Below are positions 5,918 to 6,078 of a DNA stretch of 6,078 nucleotides, piece by piece. Under the pieces are notes generated by a model. It saw only the letters and a program-made list of their open reading frames with translations. It was not told where the DNA came from and searched no databases. The stretch lies in NCBI GenBank assembly GCA_031260745.1, contig JAISKY010000126.1:1-6078 (forward strand), read 5' to 3'. The stretch's first letter is position 1; each line of letters opens with the position of its first letter. Source of the DNA: Oscillospiraceae bacterium. GTDB lineage: Bacteria; Bacillota; Clostridia; Oscillospirales; Oscillospiraceae. Both the position numbers and the translations under genes were made by a program.

Positions 5918-5967
5918 CCCAAAATGCTAGTGGTATAATCCCAATTGCTAAAGTCCCTCAATATCAA
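5912..5967. repeat. Direct repeat unit R3 (56 bp), overlapping the lysS stop
   Basis: Third copy of the repeat, the most diverged in its right half (TATAATCCCAATTGCTA for TATAACCACAATAGCA), so the inner hairpin is weaker. Its right end, CCCTCAATATCAA, contains the lysS stop codon (TGA, 5966-5964); the corresponding position in R1 and R2 also reads TTGA on the minus strand. Confidence 0.75.
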
Positions 5968-6078
5968 AAAGGTTTCATTGTGGGGAATAGGATAACCTCC
6001 CGGATTGTCGCGCTGTCCGTCAACAGCATTACGAGCCGGTCAATTCCCAATCCGCACCCGCCAAGAGGCCCAGATGAC
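5964..6078 (-). CDS. lysS: Lysyl-tRNA synthetase, C-terminal 37 residues (5' part outside window)
   Basis: The visible tail holds class II aminoacyl-tRNA synthetase motif 3, GCGLGIDRLVMLLTD, followed by SATIREVILFPTMKPF and a TGA stop. The LGIDRLVMLLTDS-x-x-IR-[DE]-V-[IL]-LFPTM-[KR]-P ending is typical of bacterial LysRS; the invariant Arg of motif 3 (DRL) binds ATP. The enzyme charges tRNA-Lys in the cytoplasm. The residues before it, SGPLGGCG, differ from the more frequent PPTGGLGIG form but fit a LysRS sub-branch. AspRS and AsnRS have similar motif 3 but different ends. The last residue and stop fall in the repeat cluster. Confidence 0.92.
   Translation of the reverse strand, partial: SSGPLGGCGLGIDRLVMLLTDSATIREVILFPTMKPF

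Noticed and set aside
5775..5963. Open frame of about 60 codons on the minus strand across the repeat cluster, reading PLAFWGNL twice.
   Set aside because: It lacks a ribosome binding site and a sensible start, lies wholly in the repeats, and its periodic sequence is explained by the DNA repeat rather than by a protein.
5728..5967. CRISPR array.
   Set aside because: Only three units, repeat length of 56 bp with unequal and partly palindromic gaps of 3 to 41 bp, and no cas genes.

Overview
The window looks like a chromosomal segment from a Bacillota (Clostridia-type) bacterium, perhaps an uncultured gut lineage. This is inferred from the dprA-topA adjacency common in that phylum, a three-zinc-ribbon topoisomerase I of Gram-positive length, and a lysyl-tRNA synthetase tail ending in the usual FPTMKP. 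No marker in the window fixes the genus. All real genes read on the minus strand, so transcription runs from high to low coordinates.

Layout in transcription order: (1) 6078-5964, the last 37 codons of lysS. (2) 5967-5728, a non-coding cluster of three ~56-bp direct repeats and two 35-nt hairpins; the first copy overlaps the lysS stop. (3) 5683-5018 and 5002-4379, two paralogous single-pass membrane proteins of unknown function. (4) 4389-3676, a SpoU/TrmH-type RNA 2'-O-ribose methyltransferase. (5) 3679-2468, dprA. (6) 2471-2351, an AT-rich terminal-inverted-repeat element of about 121 bp, built from a 7-nt motif, that overlaps the dprA stop and carries a possible topA promoter. (7) 2337-166, topA. 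(8) 110-1, the start of a RelB/DinJ-type antitoxin gene with its own strong sigma-A-type promoter, whose -35 box contains the topA stop codon.

The two membrane-protein genes, the methyltransferase and dprA are probably one operon. The gaps are 15 bp, then an 11-bp overlap, then a 4-bp ATGA overlap, and the same TTGGTGG string precedes both overlapping starts. topA may be co-transcribed or use its own promoter in the 130-bp gap. Housekeeping DNA and RNA functions (relaxation of supercoils, single-strand DNA loading onto RecA, RNA methylation, tRNA charging) are thus mixed with an unknown envelope pair.

The best candidates for something undescribed are the repeat/hairpin cluster after lysS, the paralogous membrane pair, the inverted-repeat element at the end of dprA, and the antitoxin promoter nested in the topA stop. 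No complete novel defence or mobile system is visible. The toxin partner and the rest of lysS lie outside the window.
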